Of a DNA stretch of 64,000 nucleotides, positions 8,606 through 19,383 are shown in pieces. Position 1 is the first letter of the stretch. Each line of letters opens with the position of its first letter. The stretch comes from Streptomyces sp. ALI-76-A (GTDB lineage: Bacteria; Actinomycetota; Actinomycetes; Streptomycetales; Streptomycetaceae): NCBI RefSeq assembly GCF_030287445.1, contig NZ_JASVWB010000002.1, forward strand, positions 3,286,001 through 3,350,000. Reading direction: 5' to 3'. The notes under the pieces are model-generated. The model ran no database searches. It was given only the letters and a program-made list of their open reading frames with translations, and was not told the origin of the DNA. The translations under genes and the position numbers were made by a program.

Positions 8606-9807
8606 GGCCGTACGAGGTTCCGCAGGTCGGCGAAGCGGCGGTCACCGATGCCGTTGACCTCGCGCAGCTGGTCCACCGAGCGGAAGCCGCCGTGCTGGGT
8701 GCGGTAGTCGACGATGTGCTGGGCCAGTACCGGGCCGACGCCGGGCAGGGTGTCGAGTTGCTCCAGCGTGGCCGTGGTGAGGGAGACGGGAGCCGCCGGT
8801 GCCGCTCCCGACACGGTGCCGGCCGGACCTCCGCCCGACCCCTGTCCCGAGGGGGCGCCCGGGCCTCCGACGATCACCTGCTCCCCGTCCACCAGGAAAC
8901 GGGCACGGTTCAGGCCGTCGGTGCTCGCCCCGGGCTTCACCCCACCGGCCGCGCGCAAGGCGTCAGCGACCCGTGAACCGGCCGGGAGACGATGGATCCC
9001 CGGCTCGCGCACCTTGCCGCCGACATCCACGACGATCTCGGGCGCCGCCGTCCCCACGGCGCTCGGCGCACCGGCCGGCGCAGCGGACGCCTCCCCCTCG
9101 GTGGGCTCCTCCGCTCCGTAGGACTGAACCGCCCGCACCACCTCGGGTGCCCGCACCGCTTCGGTCCGGCCGACCCAGAAGTGCTGTACGGCGAAGGCCG
9201 CGGCGACGACGAGCAGGACGGTCAGCGCCAGCACACCCCGTCGCTCCAGCCCGCACCGCGTCTGCAACCAGACCGGCATCCGCTCTCGCAGAGCCAGTCC
9301 GACCGGTACCCGCCGACCTCCCCCCGCCGAGTCCACCCGGGAGCCCACTCCGGCGACCGGACCGACGCCCGGACCGACGCCCGGCCGGACATCCGCACCG
9401 TCCTCCGGACCGGCTACCGGACCAGCGCCCGCACCGACGTCCAGTGCGTCCACGGCAGCCGCAGCACACGCCCCGACATCACCGCCAGCGCCCGCAGCAC
9501 CTGCACCACCAGCACCAGCACCAGCGAAATGGCCCTCGGCAACCCGCCCCGCCCCACCACACGGCGGCCCCTTCCCCAACTCCGGCCCCTTCCCCGGGCG
9601 TTCGGCGAACAGCGCCTCCGCCCTGCGGCGGAGTTCCTCGGCAGAGGACTGCCGGTGCCGTACGGCGCGTTCCCGCGCGGGCGGGTGACGACGAGTGTGG
9701 GCGCGGGCATGCCTACCGGTACGGGTCCGAGTGCGGCCGTCGGAGCCCGGCGCCCTCCCCGGGCCACTGGTTACGGTCGTTGCGCGTGAGCGTGATCGAA
9801 GTGCCAT
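8602..9807 (-). CDS. comEA: ComEA-like DNA-binding protein (SLBB + helix-hairpin-helix)
   Basis: 401 residues. The first half is poorly conserved, rich in Gly/Ala/Val, with one membrane anchor (GVLALTVLLVVAAAFAVQHF). Outside the anchor comes an SLBB domain (IVVDVGGKVREPGIHRL), a linker, then a C-terminal double helix-hairpin-helix (LDTLPGVGPVLAQHIVDYR and VNGIGDRRFADLR) expected to bind double-stranded DNA. It is coupled to comEC by a 4-nt overlap. The ATG at 9807 is preferred to an extended frame up to 9990, but no clear ribosome site is visible. The low-complexity segment before the anchor has many VGPGVGP-type repeats. Confidence 0.9.
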   Translation of the reverse strand: MALRSRSRATTVTSGPGRAPGSDGRTRTRTGRHARAHTRRHPPARERAVRHRQSSAEELRRRAEALFAERPGKGPELGKGPPCGGAGRVAEGHFAGAGAGGAGAAGAGGDVGACAAAAVDALDVGAGAGPVAGPEDGADVRPGVGPGVGPVAGVGSRVDSAGGGRRVPVGLALRERMPVWLQTRCGLERRGVLALTVLLVVAAAFAVQHFWVGRTEAVRAPEVVRAVQSYGAEEPTEGEASAAPAGAPSAVGTAAPEIVVDVGGKVREPGIHRLPAGSRVADALRAAGGVKPGASTDGLNRARFLVDGEQVIVGGPGAPSGQGSGGGPAGTVSGAAPAAPVSLTTATLEQLDTLPGVGPVLAQHIVDYRTQHGGFRSVDQLREVNGIGDRRFADLRNLVRP

Positions 9808-10050
9808 GCGCCGAGGATGGAACACACCGGCACCCACGCGTTGATCTTGGTCAATTCGCGGGGACGACCGTCCGATTGTGGATAACTCCGCCACCCGCAC
9901 GAGTGACCGAGCCACCAGCCGTCCACCCCACGCGGAGTCCCGCAGCCGCGCCCGATCCCCAGGTCTCGCCCGACCCGCACGCGCCGTCACTCACCGGGCG
10001 TCCCACCCCTCGGAGCCCGCAACCCACGACTCACCAACCACCACCCCGCC

Positions 10051-10896
10051 TCAACGCGGCGAGACCACGACCCCCAGCAGCCCGGGCCCCGTGTGCGCCC
10101 CGATCACCGCCCCGACCTCGCTCACATGCAGATCGGCGAGACCCGGCACCCGCGCCCGCAGGCGGTCCGCCAGAGCCGACGCCCGGTCGGGGGCGGCGAG
10201 ATGGTGGACGGCGATGTCGACCTGCGCGCCGCCGGCCCGGTCGGCCACGATCTCCTCCAGGCGGGCGATGGCCTTCGAGGCCGTCCGCACCTTCTCCAGC
10301 GGTTCGATCCGGCCGCCGCGCAGTTGCAGCAGCGGTTTCACCGCGAGCGCGGAGCCGAAGAGGGCCTGTGCCGCACCGATCCGCCCGCCGCGGCGCAGAA
10401 AGTCGAGCGTGTCCACGTAGAAGTAGGCGGACGTGCCCGCGGCCCGTTTCTCGGCGGCCGTGACGACCTCGTCCACGGTGCCGCCCGCCTCCGCCGCCTG
10501 GGCCGCGGCGAGCGCGCAGAAACCGAGGGCCATCGCGACCATCCCGGTGTCCACCACCCGTACCGGCACCGGCGCCTCGCGCGCCGCCACGACCGCCGCG
10601 TCGTACGTGCCGGAGAGTTCGGCGGACAGGTGCAGGGAGACGATGCCGGTGGCACCGGACTCGGCGACCTTGCGATAGGCCTCGGCGAACACCTGGGGGC
10701 TCGGGCGGGACGTGGTGACGGACCGTCGCTTCTGGAGTGCCTGGGCCAGCGAGCGGGTCGAGATCTCGGTGCCCTCCTCGAGGGCCTGGTCGCCGAGGAC
10801 CACGGTCAAGGGCACCGTGGTGATGCCGTGACGCTCCATCGTCCGCTGCGGCAGGTAGGCCGTGGAATCGGTGACGATCGCGACATGGCGGGACAT
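10051..10896 (-). CDS. DegV family fatty acid-binding protein
   Basis: 281 residues starting MSRHVAIVTDSTAYLP, the DegV family signature. Further conserved blocks are VTTSRPSPQVF, SLHLSAELSGTY and YFYVDTLDFLRRGGRIG. Family members bind a fatty acid between two domains, and some act as the FakB subunit of fatty-acid kinase. No fakA is in the window. It lies upstream of the comEA-comEC genes on the same strand with a 243-base gap, so co-transcription is uncertain. Confidence 0.93.
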   Translation of the reverse strand: MSRHVAIVTDSTAYLPQRTMERHGITTVPLTVVLGDQALEEGTEISTRSLAQALQKRRSVTTSRPSPQVFAEAYRKVAESGATGIVSLHLSAELSGTYDAAVVAAREAPVPVRVVDTGMVAMALGFCALAAAQAAEAGGTVDEVVTAAEKRAAGTSAYFYVDTLDFLRRGGRIGAAQALFGSALAVKPLLQLRGGRIEPLEKVRTASKAIARLEEIVADRAGGAQVDIAVHHLAAPDRASALADRLRARVPGLADLHVSEVGAVIGAHTGPGLLGVVVSPR

Positions 10897-10967
10897 GAGC
10901 TGGAGGTTACCTGGCGTAGCCCCCGCACGGCAGCCCGGCCCTTCTCAGCTGGGCGTCCGTGTCCGGA

Positions 10968-11717
10968 TCAAGTCGTGCTCTCGGGACGGGGCTTCTTCTG
11001 CCAGGGGTACGTGGCGCGCGGGCCGGGCGGGGTGATCGCCGGTCGCGTCGTGCCCTCGTCGGTGCCTGCCGGGGGTGCTCCCGGCCAGGTCTGCTGGGCC
11101 GTGGCACCGTCGGCGGCCGGGGCCTCCGGCCACGGGGGCGGTGGCGTGGTGGCCGACGGCTCCGTCGTCGTCCAGTGCCGCAGCGCTCCGGCCTCCACGT
11201 CGATCTGGGTGCTGAGCGAGTCCAGGTCGTCGTCGGCGAAACGGCGGGCCCGGTCGCGGGCCGCCCAGCGCAGAGAGTCCGCCGACTTGGTGACGCGCTC
11301 GATGCGCTCGCGCAGCCCGGGCAGCCGCTCGGCGAGTGTGGCCCGGTCGGGCTCGGACTCCAGGCGCCTGAGTTCGGCGTCCAGTTCGTGCCCGTGAGCG
11401 CTGAGCCGCTCGAAGAGGCCGAGGGACTCCTTGAGGGACTCGTCCTCGGCCAGGCCCGCGTGCAGCGCGTCCTGCGTGGCACGCATGGATGTGCGCAGCC
11501 TGAGCCTCAGCTGGGCGATCTCGCCCGCCGGGCCGGGCTGGGCGAAGGACTTGGCGCGCAGGGTGTGGTCCTCGACCGTGCGTCGGGCCTGGGTGAGGGT
11601 GCGGTCCACGCCTCGCTTGGCGGCGCCGACCACCTTCACCGTGGCGTAGGCGCCGAGCGCCACGAAGAGCACGAAGAGCACGAAGAGCAGGGCGACCACT
11701 GCGAACACTGCTTCCAC
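10968..11717 (-). CDS. Membrane-anchored coiled-coil protein, unknown function
   Basis: 249 residues from GTG 11717, chosen because GAGGAGGAG lies directly upstream. A single N-terminal membrane segment (VFAVVALLFVLFVLFVALGAYATV) is followed by a long charged helical region with heptad-like leucines (about residues 35-175), then a Pro/Ala-rich tail ending in PWQKKPRPESTT. No catalytic motif is seen. It lies between degV and leuS. Conserved gene order in Streptomyces is my recollection; function is unknown. Confidence 0.8.
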   Translation of the reverse strand: MEAVFAVVALLFVLFVLFVALGAYATVKVVGAAKRGVDRTLTQARRTVEDHTLRAKSFAQPGPAGEIAQLRLRLRTSMRATQDALHAGLAEDESLKESLGLFERLSAHGHELDAELRRLESEPDRATLAERLPGLRERIERVTKSADSLRWAARDRARRFADDDLDSLSTQIDVEAGALRHWTTTEPSATTPPPPWPEAPAADGATAQQTWPGAPPAGTDEGTTRPAITPPGPRATYPWQKKPRPESTT

Positions 11718-11960
11718 GAGCTCCTCCTCGAACCGGTCACGGCGCGCCGCGCGCCGCTCTTCAACGGTAAACGCAACAGGCAGGCCCGGAGTTCCAGAAA
11801 AACCCCGAACCTGCCCGTAGGGGACTACCCCGAGCCGCGACCGGACGCGGCAGCGCCGCCACCAGCCGCCGTGCCGGCGCAGGACGCGCAACCGTACCTC
11901 CGCGGGACGCCTCCGTGCCCACGCGACGACGCCGCCGTACCTGCGCCGTCCTGCACCGCC

Positions 11961-14840
<2,880 letters not shown>

Positions 14841-14891
14841 GATCCTCAAAGCTCCATCGATCGTCTCTGCTGCGGCGTGACTCAGGAAACG

Positions 14892-14916
14892 AAAAATCCC
14901 CTCGCACAGGAGGGGA
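14892..14916 (-). terminator. Intrinsic terminator in the leuS leader (attenuator)
   Basis: On the minus strand TCCCCTC, loop CTGTGC, GAGGGGA, then TTTTT. A U-run terminator 50 bases before the leuS start, and downstream of a Leu-rich leader peptide, fits transcription attenuation. The segment GCGCGGC just before it can also pair with GCCGCGC at the end of the leader peptide. Confidence 0.8.
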
Positions 14917-14963
14917 CGCCGCGCCGATGCCGACCGCGGTCTCTCACCGGCGGCCGGGACTGA

Positions 14964-15002
14964 TCAGCGCGGCCCGCTAAGCAGAAGGCGTACGGCACGC
15001 AT
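14964..15002 (-). CDS. Leucine leader peptide MRAVRLLLSGPR upstream of leuS
   Basis: A 12-codon frame: ATG CGT GCC GTA CGC CTT CTG CTT, then AGC GGG CCG CGC TGA. Three consecutive Leu codons, two of them CTT (rare in Streptomyces), lie between a possible promoter element (TACCCT six bases before the ATG) and a U-run terminator. The ATG may be the first base of a leaderless transcript. Ribosome stalling at these codons when charged tRNA-Leu is scarce would be expected to favour read-through into leuS. The peptide and terminator are seen; the mechanism is inferred. Confidence 0.75.
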   Translation of the reverse strand: MRAVRLLLSGPR

Positions 15003-15135
15003 GCGGTTAGGGTACCGCAGGGCTTGAGCAGGATGCGACGCGCTTACGTATGCCTTCTTGGCACCGGGTGCCGCCACAGCAGACCCCGCCGAGCGAGACC
15101 GATCACACCGGAGAACAACAGAGCCATGGCCAATG

Positions 15136-15150
15136 GTTACTTCGCGTAAC
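15136..15150. promoter_or_regulatory. Palindrome GTTAC-N5-GTAAC, candidate operator
   Basis: A 15-bp perfect half-site palindrome in the divergent region between the leuS leader and the plus-strand redox genes, 138 bases before the latter. It does not match the Rex or DasR consensus as I know them. An operator role is inference. Confidence 0.35.
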
Positions 15151-15287
15151 AGCTGCTAAGGGACATCACAACGGCCCCATTGTCGTTTGATAACAACGCA
15201 ATAACTCAAACCTCGTACCCGTCGGTATGGCGCCACTTAAAGTGCGGCAGCGGGACCGCTTTCCCGAAACTGCTCGGAGTTGCCCCC

Positions 15288-16571
15288 ATGAACCCTCGTC
15301 GTAGTAACAGCTCGCTCCCCCAGCCCGGCCGGTCGGCCTATGGGGTGGCGTCGGCTGTCGTCCTGCTCCTCATACCCGTGGCCGTGCTGGTCGGAGGTGA
15401 CCGGTTCCGTGACTTCCTGAACTTCGGCGCCGGCGTGCTGTCCCTCGTGTCGCTGAGCTGCTCGGTGATCTGGGGCCTCGTCGCCCAGGACCGGGTCTTC
15501 CTGAACACGCGCCAGCGGATCATCGGGCAGGCGGTGCACCGGACGACCGCGGTCGCCTCGATCGCGTTCCTGCTGCTGCACGTCACCACCAAGATCGCGC
15601 TCGACCACGTCCAGCTGGTCGGCGCGCTGATCCCCTTCTCGCTCGGCGTCACCGGGATCGAGGGCCTGATCGGTCTCGGCTCCCTGGCCGGCCTGCTCAT
15701 GATCTTCGTGGGCATCACCGGGGCGCTGCGCAGCAGGTTCGCCTCCCCCGCCCCGGTGGCGGCCCGCTGGCGGGCCATGCACATGCTGGCCTACCCCGCC
15801 TGGTGCGCGGCCCTGCTGCACGGCCTGTACGCGGGCCGCGCGGCGAAGCCGATCTTCACGATCCTGTACGGCCTGGCCGTGCTCGGCGTCACCGCGGCCC
15901 TCGCCCTGCGCGCGGCCCCGCGCCCGGTCAAGCGCCAGGTCGCCGACAGAATCGCCGCGTTCATGGGCTCCGACGAGCGTCCGGGCCGCGCGGACCTGGA
16001 CGCGAGCCGGGCCAGGATGGCGGAGTCCACGGGCGCCCTGCCGGGCTACGAGAACCAGCGGGGGAACCGGTCCCAGACCCGCGCCAACCCCTCGTACCAG
16101 GCCCCCGCGGCCCCGGAGCCCGCGAACGGCTTCGCCGCCGCCTACCGTGCCGTCTCCACGCCTCCCCGCCCGCGTCAGCAGCCGTTCCCGGCCGACCAGA
16201 CCGCGCGCATGGACCTGCCGATGGACATGCAGCCCACGGAGGCCATCCCGCGCACGGACGGCGGCAGCACGTCGGGCAGCTGGCCGATCCCCTCCCCGCC
16301 ACCGGTCGGCGAGGCACCTCCGTCGGCCTACGACCCGCTCAACGACACCGGATACAACATCCCGGCGTACGGCAACGCGGGCGCGGCGGGATACGGCTCG
16401 AGTGACGTGTACGACACCGGTGAGACGAACACCCTCTACGGCGCGTACTACCCGGACGACACGTACAACAACAGCGGTCCCGCCACTGAACCACCGCCCG
16501 GCGCCTCGTACGACTTCGACGCACCGGGCTCGGGCGAACCTTGGAACACGCCTTCCGGAGGCTATAGGTGA
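15288..16571 (+). CDS. Di-heme ferric reductase-like (NOX/MsrQ-type) membrane protein
   Basis: 427 residues, membrane part about 1-215. His84 and His98 (H-x13-H) lie in one predicted helix and His165 and His178 (H-x12-H) in another. This is the exact spacing of the heme-ligating histidines of NADPH oxidases and ferric reductases, implying two b hemes across the membrane. No flavin or NAD domain follows. Instead there is a roughly 210-residue Pro/Gly/Tyr-rich disordered tail. The ATG at 15288 has GGAG nine bases upstream. Its stop overlaps the next gene as GTGA, so the two proteins are probably partners in electron transfer. The acceptor is unknown. Confidence 0.85.
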   Translation: MNPRRSNSSLPQPGRSAYGVASAVVLLLIPVAVLVGGDRFRDFLNFGAGVLSLVSLSCSVIWGLVAQDRVFLNTRQRIIGQAVHRTTAVASIAFLLLHVTTKIALDHVQLVGALIPFSLGVTGIEGLIGLGSLAGLLMIFVGITGALRSRFASPAPVAARWRAMHMLAYPAWCAALLHGLYAGRAAKPIFTILYGLAVLGVTAALALRAAPRPVKRQVADRIAAFMGSDERPGRADLDASRARMAESTGALPGYENQRGNRSQTRANPSYQAPAAPEPANGFAAAYRAVSTPPRPRQQPFPADQTARMDLPMDMQPTEAIPRTDGGSTSGSWPIPSPPPVGEAPPSAYDPLNDTGYNIPAYGNAGAAGYGSSDVYDTGETNTLYGAYYPDDTYNNSGPATEPPPGASYDFDAPGSGEPWNTPSGGYR

Positions 16572-18181
16572 ACGAGGCCCTGCCCGACGTCCCCGAAGTC
16601 CGCGTCGTCGGCCTTCCCCAGCTCACGTCGGGCTTCGACCTTGTCGAACGACTTGACCTGCCCATGCACCTGAAGGTGCACGGGCCGCTCGAACCGATGG
16701 GGGGCGAGCAACTCGCGAAGCTCTCCGAGAACATCAACCTGAAGGGCCGCGGCGGCGCGGGCTTCCCCTTCCACAAGAAGCTGCGTTCGGTCGCCGAAGC
16801 GGCGATCAAACGCGGTGTGCGGCCGGTCGTCGTCGTCAACGGCAGCGAGGACGAACCGGCCTGCCGCAAGGACACGGTGCTCATCAACCGTGCCCCGCAC
16901 CTCATCCTGGACGGCGCGCTGCTGGTCGCCGAGGCACTGGGTGCCCGCACGCTCGTGGTGGGGGTCACCCGGGAGTCCACACAGCGCTCCATGGAGGCGG
17001 CGCTCGCCGAACGCGGCCTCAGCAACGGCCGCCGGTCGGCTCTTCGCGCGCGCGTGCAGCGCAATCCGGTGCGCATGGTCACCGGCGCGGCCGCGTCGCT
17101 GGTCCGCTCCATCGACGGCGGCCCGGCGATCCCGCCCGGCCGCAAGGTCAGCGCCTCGCAGAACGGTGTCGGCGGCGCGCCCACACTGCTGTCGAACGCC
17201 GAGACGTTCGCCCAGCTGGCGATCGCCGCCCGCATCGGCCCCGAGCGCTACGGCAACACCGGCCTGTACGACGAGCCCGGCACCGTCATGCTCACGGTCT
17301 CCGGCGCCGTCGCCCGCCCCATGGTGATCGAGGTCCCCACCGGCGTGCCGCTGCGCTACGTCCTCCAGCTCGCCGGCGCCCCGCCGGTCCCGCAGGGCGT
17401 GCTGACCGGCGGCTACCACGGCAAGTGGATCGACGCGGCGACGGTCAACGAGGCGATCGTCTCCCGCAACTCCCTGGACGCGGTGGGCGGTTCCCTCGGC
17501 GCCGGCGCGATCCTGCCGATCAGTCAGGACACCTGCCCGCTGGGCGAGTCGCTGCGCGTGGCGCAGTGGCTGGCCGAGGAGAGCGCGGGACAGTGCGGTC
17601 CCTGCTACCTGGGTCTGCCGGCCGCCGCGCGCGGCATGGAGGACATCATCAACGGCGGCGGACCGGCCGCCCTGGAGGCGCTCAAGCAGGTCGCCAAGAA
17701 CGTGAAGCGGCGCGGCGCCTGTTCGCATCCGGACGGCTCCGCGATGTTCCTGGAGTCGACGATCAAGGCGTTCACGGACGACCTGGCCGCCCACGTCCTC
17801 GGAAACGGCTGCGGCAGGCCCGTGGAGGGCGTTCTGCCGCTCTTCGAGGGCGGCAAGGCCCCTACGGGCATCCCGGGCGGCGGAGAGTCCGAGGAGAACG
17901 GTCCCAGCCGTCAGAAGATCTACGTCGACTGGACCCTGTGCCGGGGGCACGGCCTGTGCGCCGACATCCTCCCCGAGGTCTTCGAACTCGGCGCCGACGG
18001 CTTCCCGACCGTCGCGCAGGCCCAAGTGCCGCGCTACGCCGAGGCGAAGGCGCTGCGCGCGGTCCGCCGCTGCCCGGCGCTCGCCCTGCGCATCGAGGAG
18101 GACACCCGCTCCCAGGGCGCGACCCGCAACAACCTGCCGGTCCTCTCCCAGGGCCGCGGCCGCCGCGCACTGGGCCGCTGA
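16568..18181 (+). CDS. NuoF-like flavoprotein fused to a single-cluster ferredoxin
   Basis: 537 residues. The N-terminal part is a NuoF/HoxF-like NADH-binding FMN domain (GRGGAGFP at 60-67, NGSEDEPACRKD), followed by an SLBB domain. The 4Fe-4S motif region reads ESAGQCGPC: the usual first Cys is Ala340, leaving Cys343, Cys346 and Cys385. The C-terminal roughly 90 residues form a ferredoxin with C458-x2-H461-x2-C464 and C502-P, as in the 3Fe-4S-type ferredoxins of Actinobacteria. It is translationally coupled to the di-heme protein. Probable role: pass electrons from NAD(P)H through FMN and iron-sulfur centres to the membrane hemes. Confidence 0.88.
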   Translation: MNEALPDVPEVRVVGLPQLTSGFDLVERLDLPMHLKVHGPLEPMGGEQLAKLSENINLKGRGGAGFPFHKKLRSVAEAAIKRGVRPVVVVNGSEDEPACRKDTVLINRAPHLILDGALLVAEALGARTLVVGVTRESTQRSMEAALAERGLSNGRRSALRARVQRNPVRMVTGAAASLVRSIDGGPAIPPGRKVSASQNGVGGAPTLLSNAETFAQLAIAARIGPERYGNTGLYDEPGTVMLTVSGAVARPMVIEVPTGVPLRYVLQLAGAPPVPQGVLTGGYHGKWIDAATVNEAIVSRNSLDAVGGSLGAGAILPISQDTCPLGESLRVAQWLAEESAGQCGPCYLGLPAAARGMEDIINGGGPAALEALKQVAKNVKRRGACSHPDGSAMFLESTIKAFTDDLAAHVLGNGCGRPVEGVLPLFEGGKAPTGIPGGGESEENGPSRQKIYVDWTLCRGHGLCADILPEVFELGADGFPTVAQAQVPRYAEAKALRAVRRCPALALRIEEDTRSQGATRNNLPVLSQGRGRRALGR

Positions 18182-18183
18182 GC

Positions 18184-18229
18184 ACACCGACAAGGGGCCG
18201 TCCGCATGCGGACGGCCCCTTGTCGGTGT
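18184..18229 (+). terminator. 46-bp perfect palindrome terminator
   Basis: A perfect 23-bp inverted repeat centred on GCATGC at 18204-18209, starting 2 bases after the redox operon stop. It would form a very stable hairpin and also face the tRNA gene reading toward it. Confidence 0.85.
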
Positions 18230-18300
18230 CCCCATGTCCCCATGCCCCCGTGTCCCCCGCGAGAAGCCGGCCGCTCAGCCGCTCCGCCCCGAGGCACACG

Positions 18301-18335
18301 AAAAATCCCGCCGGATCGAGATGATCCGGCGGGAT
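18301..18335 (-). terminator. Terminator of the first tRNA-Ala
   Basis: ATCCCGCCGGATC / GATCCGGCGGGAT, a perfect 13-bp stem with a 5-base loop, followed on the minus strand by TTTTT. It begins 7 bases past the tRNA 3' end. Confidence 0.9.
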
Positions 18336-18342
18336 CTGACTG

Positions 18343-18415
18343 TGGAGCTAAGGAGAATTGAACTCCTGACCTCCTGCATGCCATGCAGGCGCTCTACCAA
18401 CTGAGCTATAGCCCC
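18343..18415 (-). tRNA. tRNA-Ala (anticodon GGC), copy 1
   Basis: 73-nt cloverleaf: acceptor GGGGCTA/TAGCTCC, D arm GCTCAGTTGGTAGAGC, anticodon stem CCTGC/GCAGG with loop ATGGCAT (anticodon GGC, reads GCC), T arm AGGAG TTCAATT CTCCT, discriminator A. CCA is not encoded. It is identical to the copy at 19384-19456. Confidence 0.97.
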
Positions 18416-18477
18416 TGGTGGCCATGCGGCGGAACCGCACAGTGGCCTGTCGCCCGGTCTCCCCGGCGGCGACGCCA

Positions 18478-18506
18478 ACTTTACCGGCCCACCGGGGGAG
18501 CACCAA
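18478..18506 (-). promoter_or_regulatory. Candidate promoter for tRNA-Ala copy 1
   Basis: On the minus strand TTGGTG, a 17-base spacer and TAAAGT, placing the start about 55 bases before the mature tRNA. It lies between the tRNA and the small zinc-ribbon gene. Confidence 0.5.
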
Positions 18507-18565
18507 ATCGTTTCCGTTCTGTCCGGATTCGGCAGCTGATGCCGACTCACGCGGTCAGCTGCCGA

Positions 18566-18799
18566 TCAGGCCGTGACGAACGAATAGAACCGTTTGAGCG
18601 TGCAGTGCTCTTCGAGGAGCCGGCCGTAGATCGGCTCACCCTCGAGCTCGCGGTACGTCTCGATCGGGTCGCCTTTTATGATCAGCGCCCGCGCGCATTC
18701 CTCGCACCAGTACTGGTAGTCCGGATTGACCGGCTCCATGTCACGGACGATCGGCGTACCACTGCCGCACCAGTCGCACTTTCGCCTGTGCGCACCCAT
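18566..18799 (-). CDS. Small zinc-finger-like protein (77 aa)
   Basis: 77 residues with two CxxC pairs, CDWC (residues 8-11) and CEEC (32-35), expected to bind one zinc, followed by an acidic helical part (IETYRELEGEPIYGRLLEEHC). No enzyme motif is seen. ATG 18799 has GGAG eight bases upstream. It starts 3 bases after the stop of another zinc-ribbon gene (18803-18976), so the two form a small operon between the twin tRNA-Ala genes. Function unknown; nucleic-acid or protein binding is a guess. Confidence 0.82.
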   Translation of the reverse strand: MGAHRRKCDWCGSGTPIVRDMEPVNPDYQYWCEECARALIIKGDPIETYRELEGEPIYGRLLEEHCTLKRFYSFVTA

Positions 18800-18802
18800 C
18801 GA

Positions 18803-18976
18803 TCAGCTCCAGCTGTGGCCGCAGGCCGTGCACACGTAGGAGATCCCCCCGTTGTCACCGAGCACTTGGGCCACATGGACGGAACCGCAGGAAGGGCAGC
18901 TGAGACGGATGACCGTGTCCTGTGTCGACGCTGCTCCAAGGAGGTGGCCGACCTCCCTGAGGATGCTCGCAGGCAT
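18803..18976 (-). CDS. Tiny zinc-ribbon protein (57 aa)
   Basis: 57 residues from ATG 18976, with a strong GGGAGGGAG ribosome site upstream. CPSC (27-30) and CTAC (49-52) form a zinc ribbon of the kind seen at the ends of small nucleic-acid-binding proteins; the N-terminus is a short helix (MPASILREVGHLL). The frame is easily missed because it is below 60 codons. GC-rich third positions and the ribosome site support it. It is coupled to the next gene with a 3-base gap. Confidence 0.8.
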   Translation of the reverse strand: MPASILREVGHLLGAASTQDTVIRLSCPSCGSVHVAQVLGDNGGISYVCTACGHSWS

Positions 18977-19309
18977 CACTGCTCCCTCCCGTCGGGCCGC
19001 GCCCCCTTCCGGCCGTTTGATTCTGCCACGGCCGGGCCAATACGGTCAGCGACGCCTCAGTACCAGTCCGGACACGGCACCCACCGCGCCCCTCCCGGCC
19101 CGCGCGAACACGCACGCCGAAGCGCCTCCGCAGAGGTATACGCCCCGAAGGCCCCGAGTGACTCAAGCCGGTGCGAGAACAGCGTGCTGAACACCGCGTC
19201 TCCGGCCGGCCGAACCGCGTGACGGCGCCGAGCAGCGCTCCGGCGTCCGCCGCGTCCTCGGACGGCATCAGCGGCTTGCCGCCGAACCGAACCCGGCTCC
19301 GCGGACGAC
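18977..19309. other. Intergenic region, no gene seen
   Basis: It contains the upstream region of the zinc-ribbon pair. Open frames in it have no ribosome site and overlap on both strands. No repeat or clear hairpin is seen except the terminator just to the right. Confidence 0.4.
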
Positions 19310-19341
19310 GAGAAATCCCGCCCCCTGACCGGGGACGGGAT
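19310..19341 (-). terminator. Terminator of the second tRNA-Ala
   Basis: ATCCCG-CCCCC pairs with GGGG-A-CGGGAT around a short loop; minus-strand T-rich tail TTTCTC. It lies about 43 bases past the tRNA 3' end. Confidence 0.8.
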
Positions 19342-19383
19342 CTTCATCAAGTGATCTCTGACACTCGGGAGAGTGTCGTTCTG

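Noticed and set aside
6069..8645. 858-codon frame of the same length as ComEC in another register
   Set aside because: Arg/Gly/Ala-rich, no membrane segments, while the ComEC frame has all family motifs.
14892..15002. T-box riboswitch for leuS
   Set aside because: ACCGCGG before a terminator recalls the T-box core, but no stem I with a specifier loop is visible, and the three-leucine leader peptide explains the layout better.
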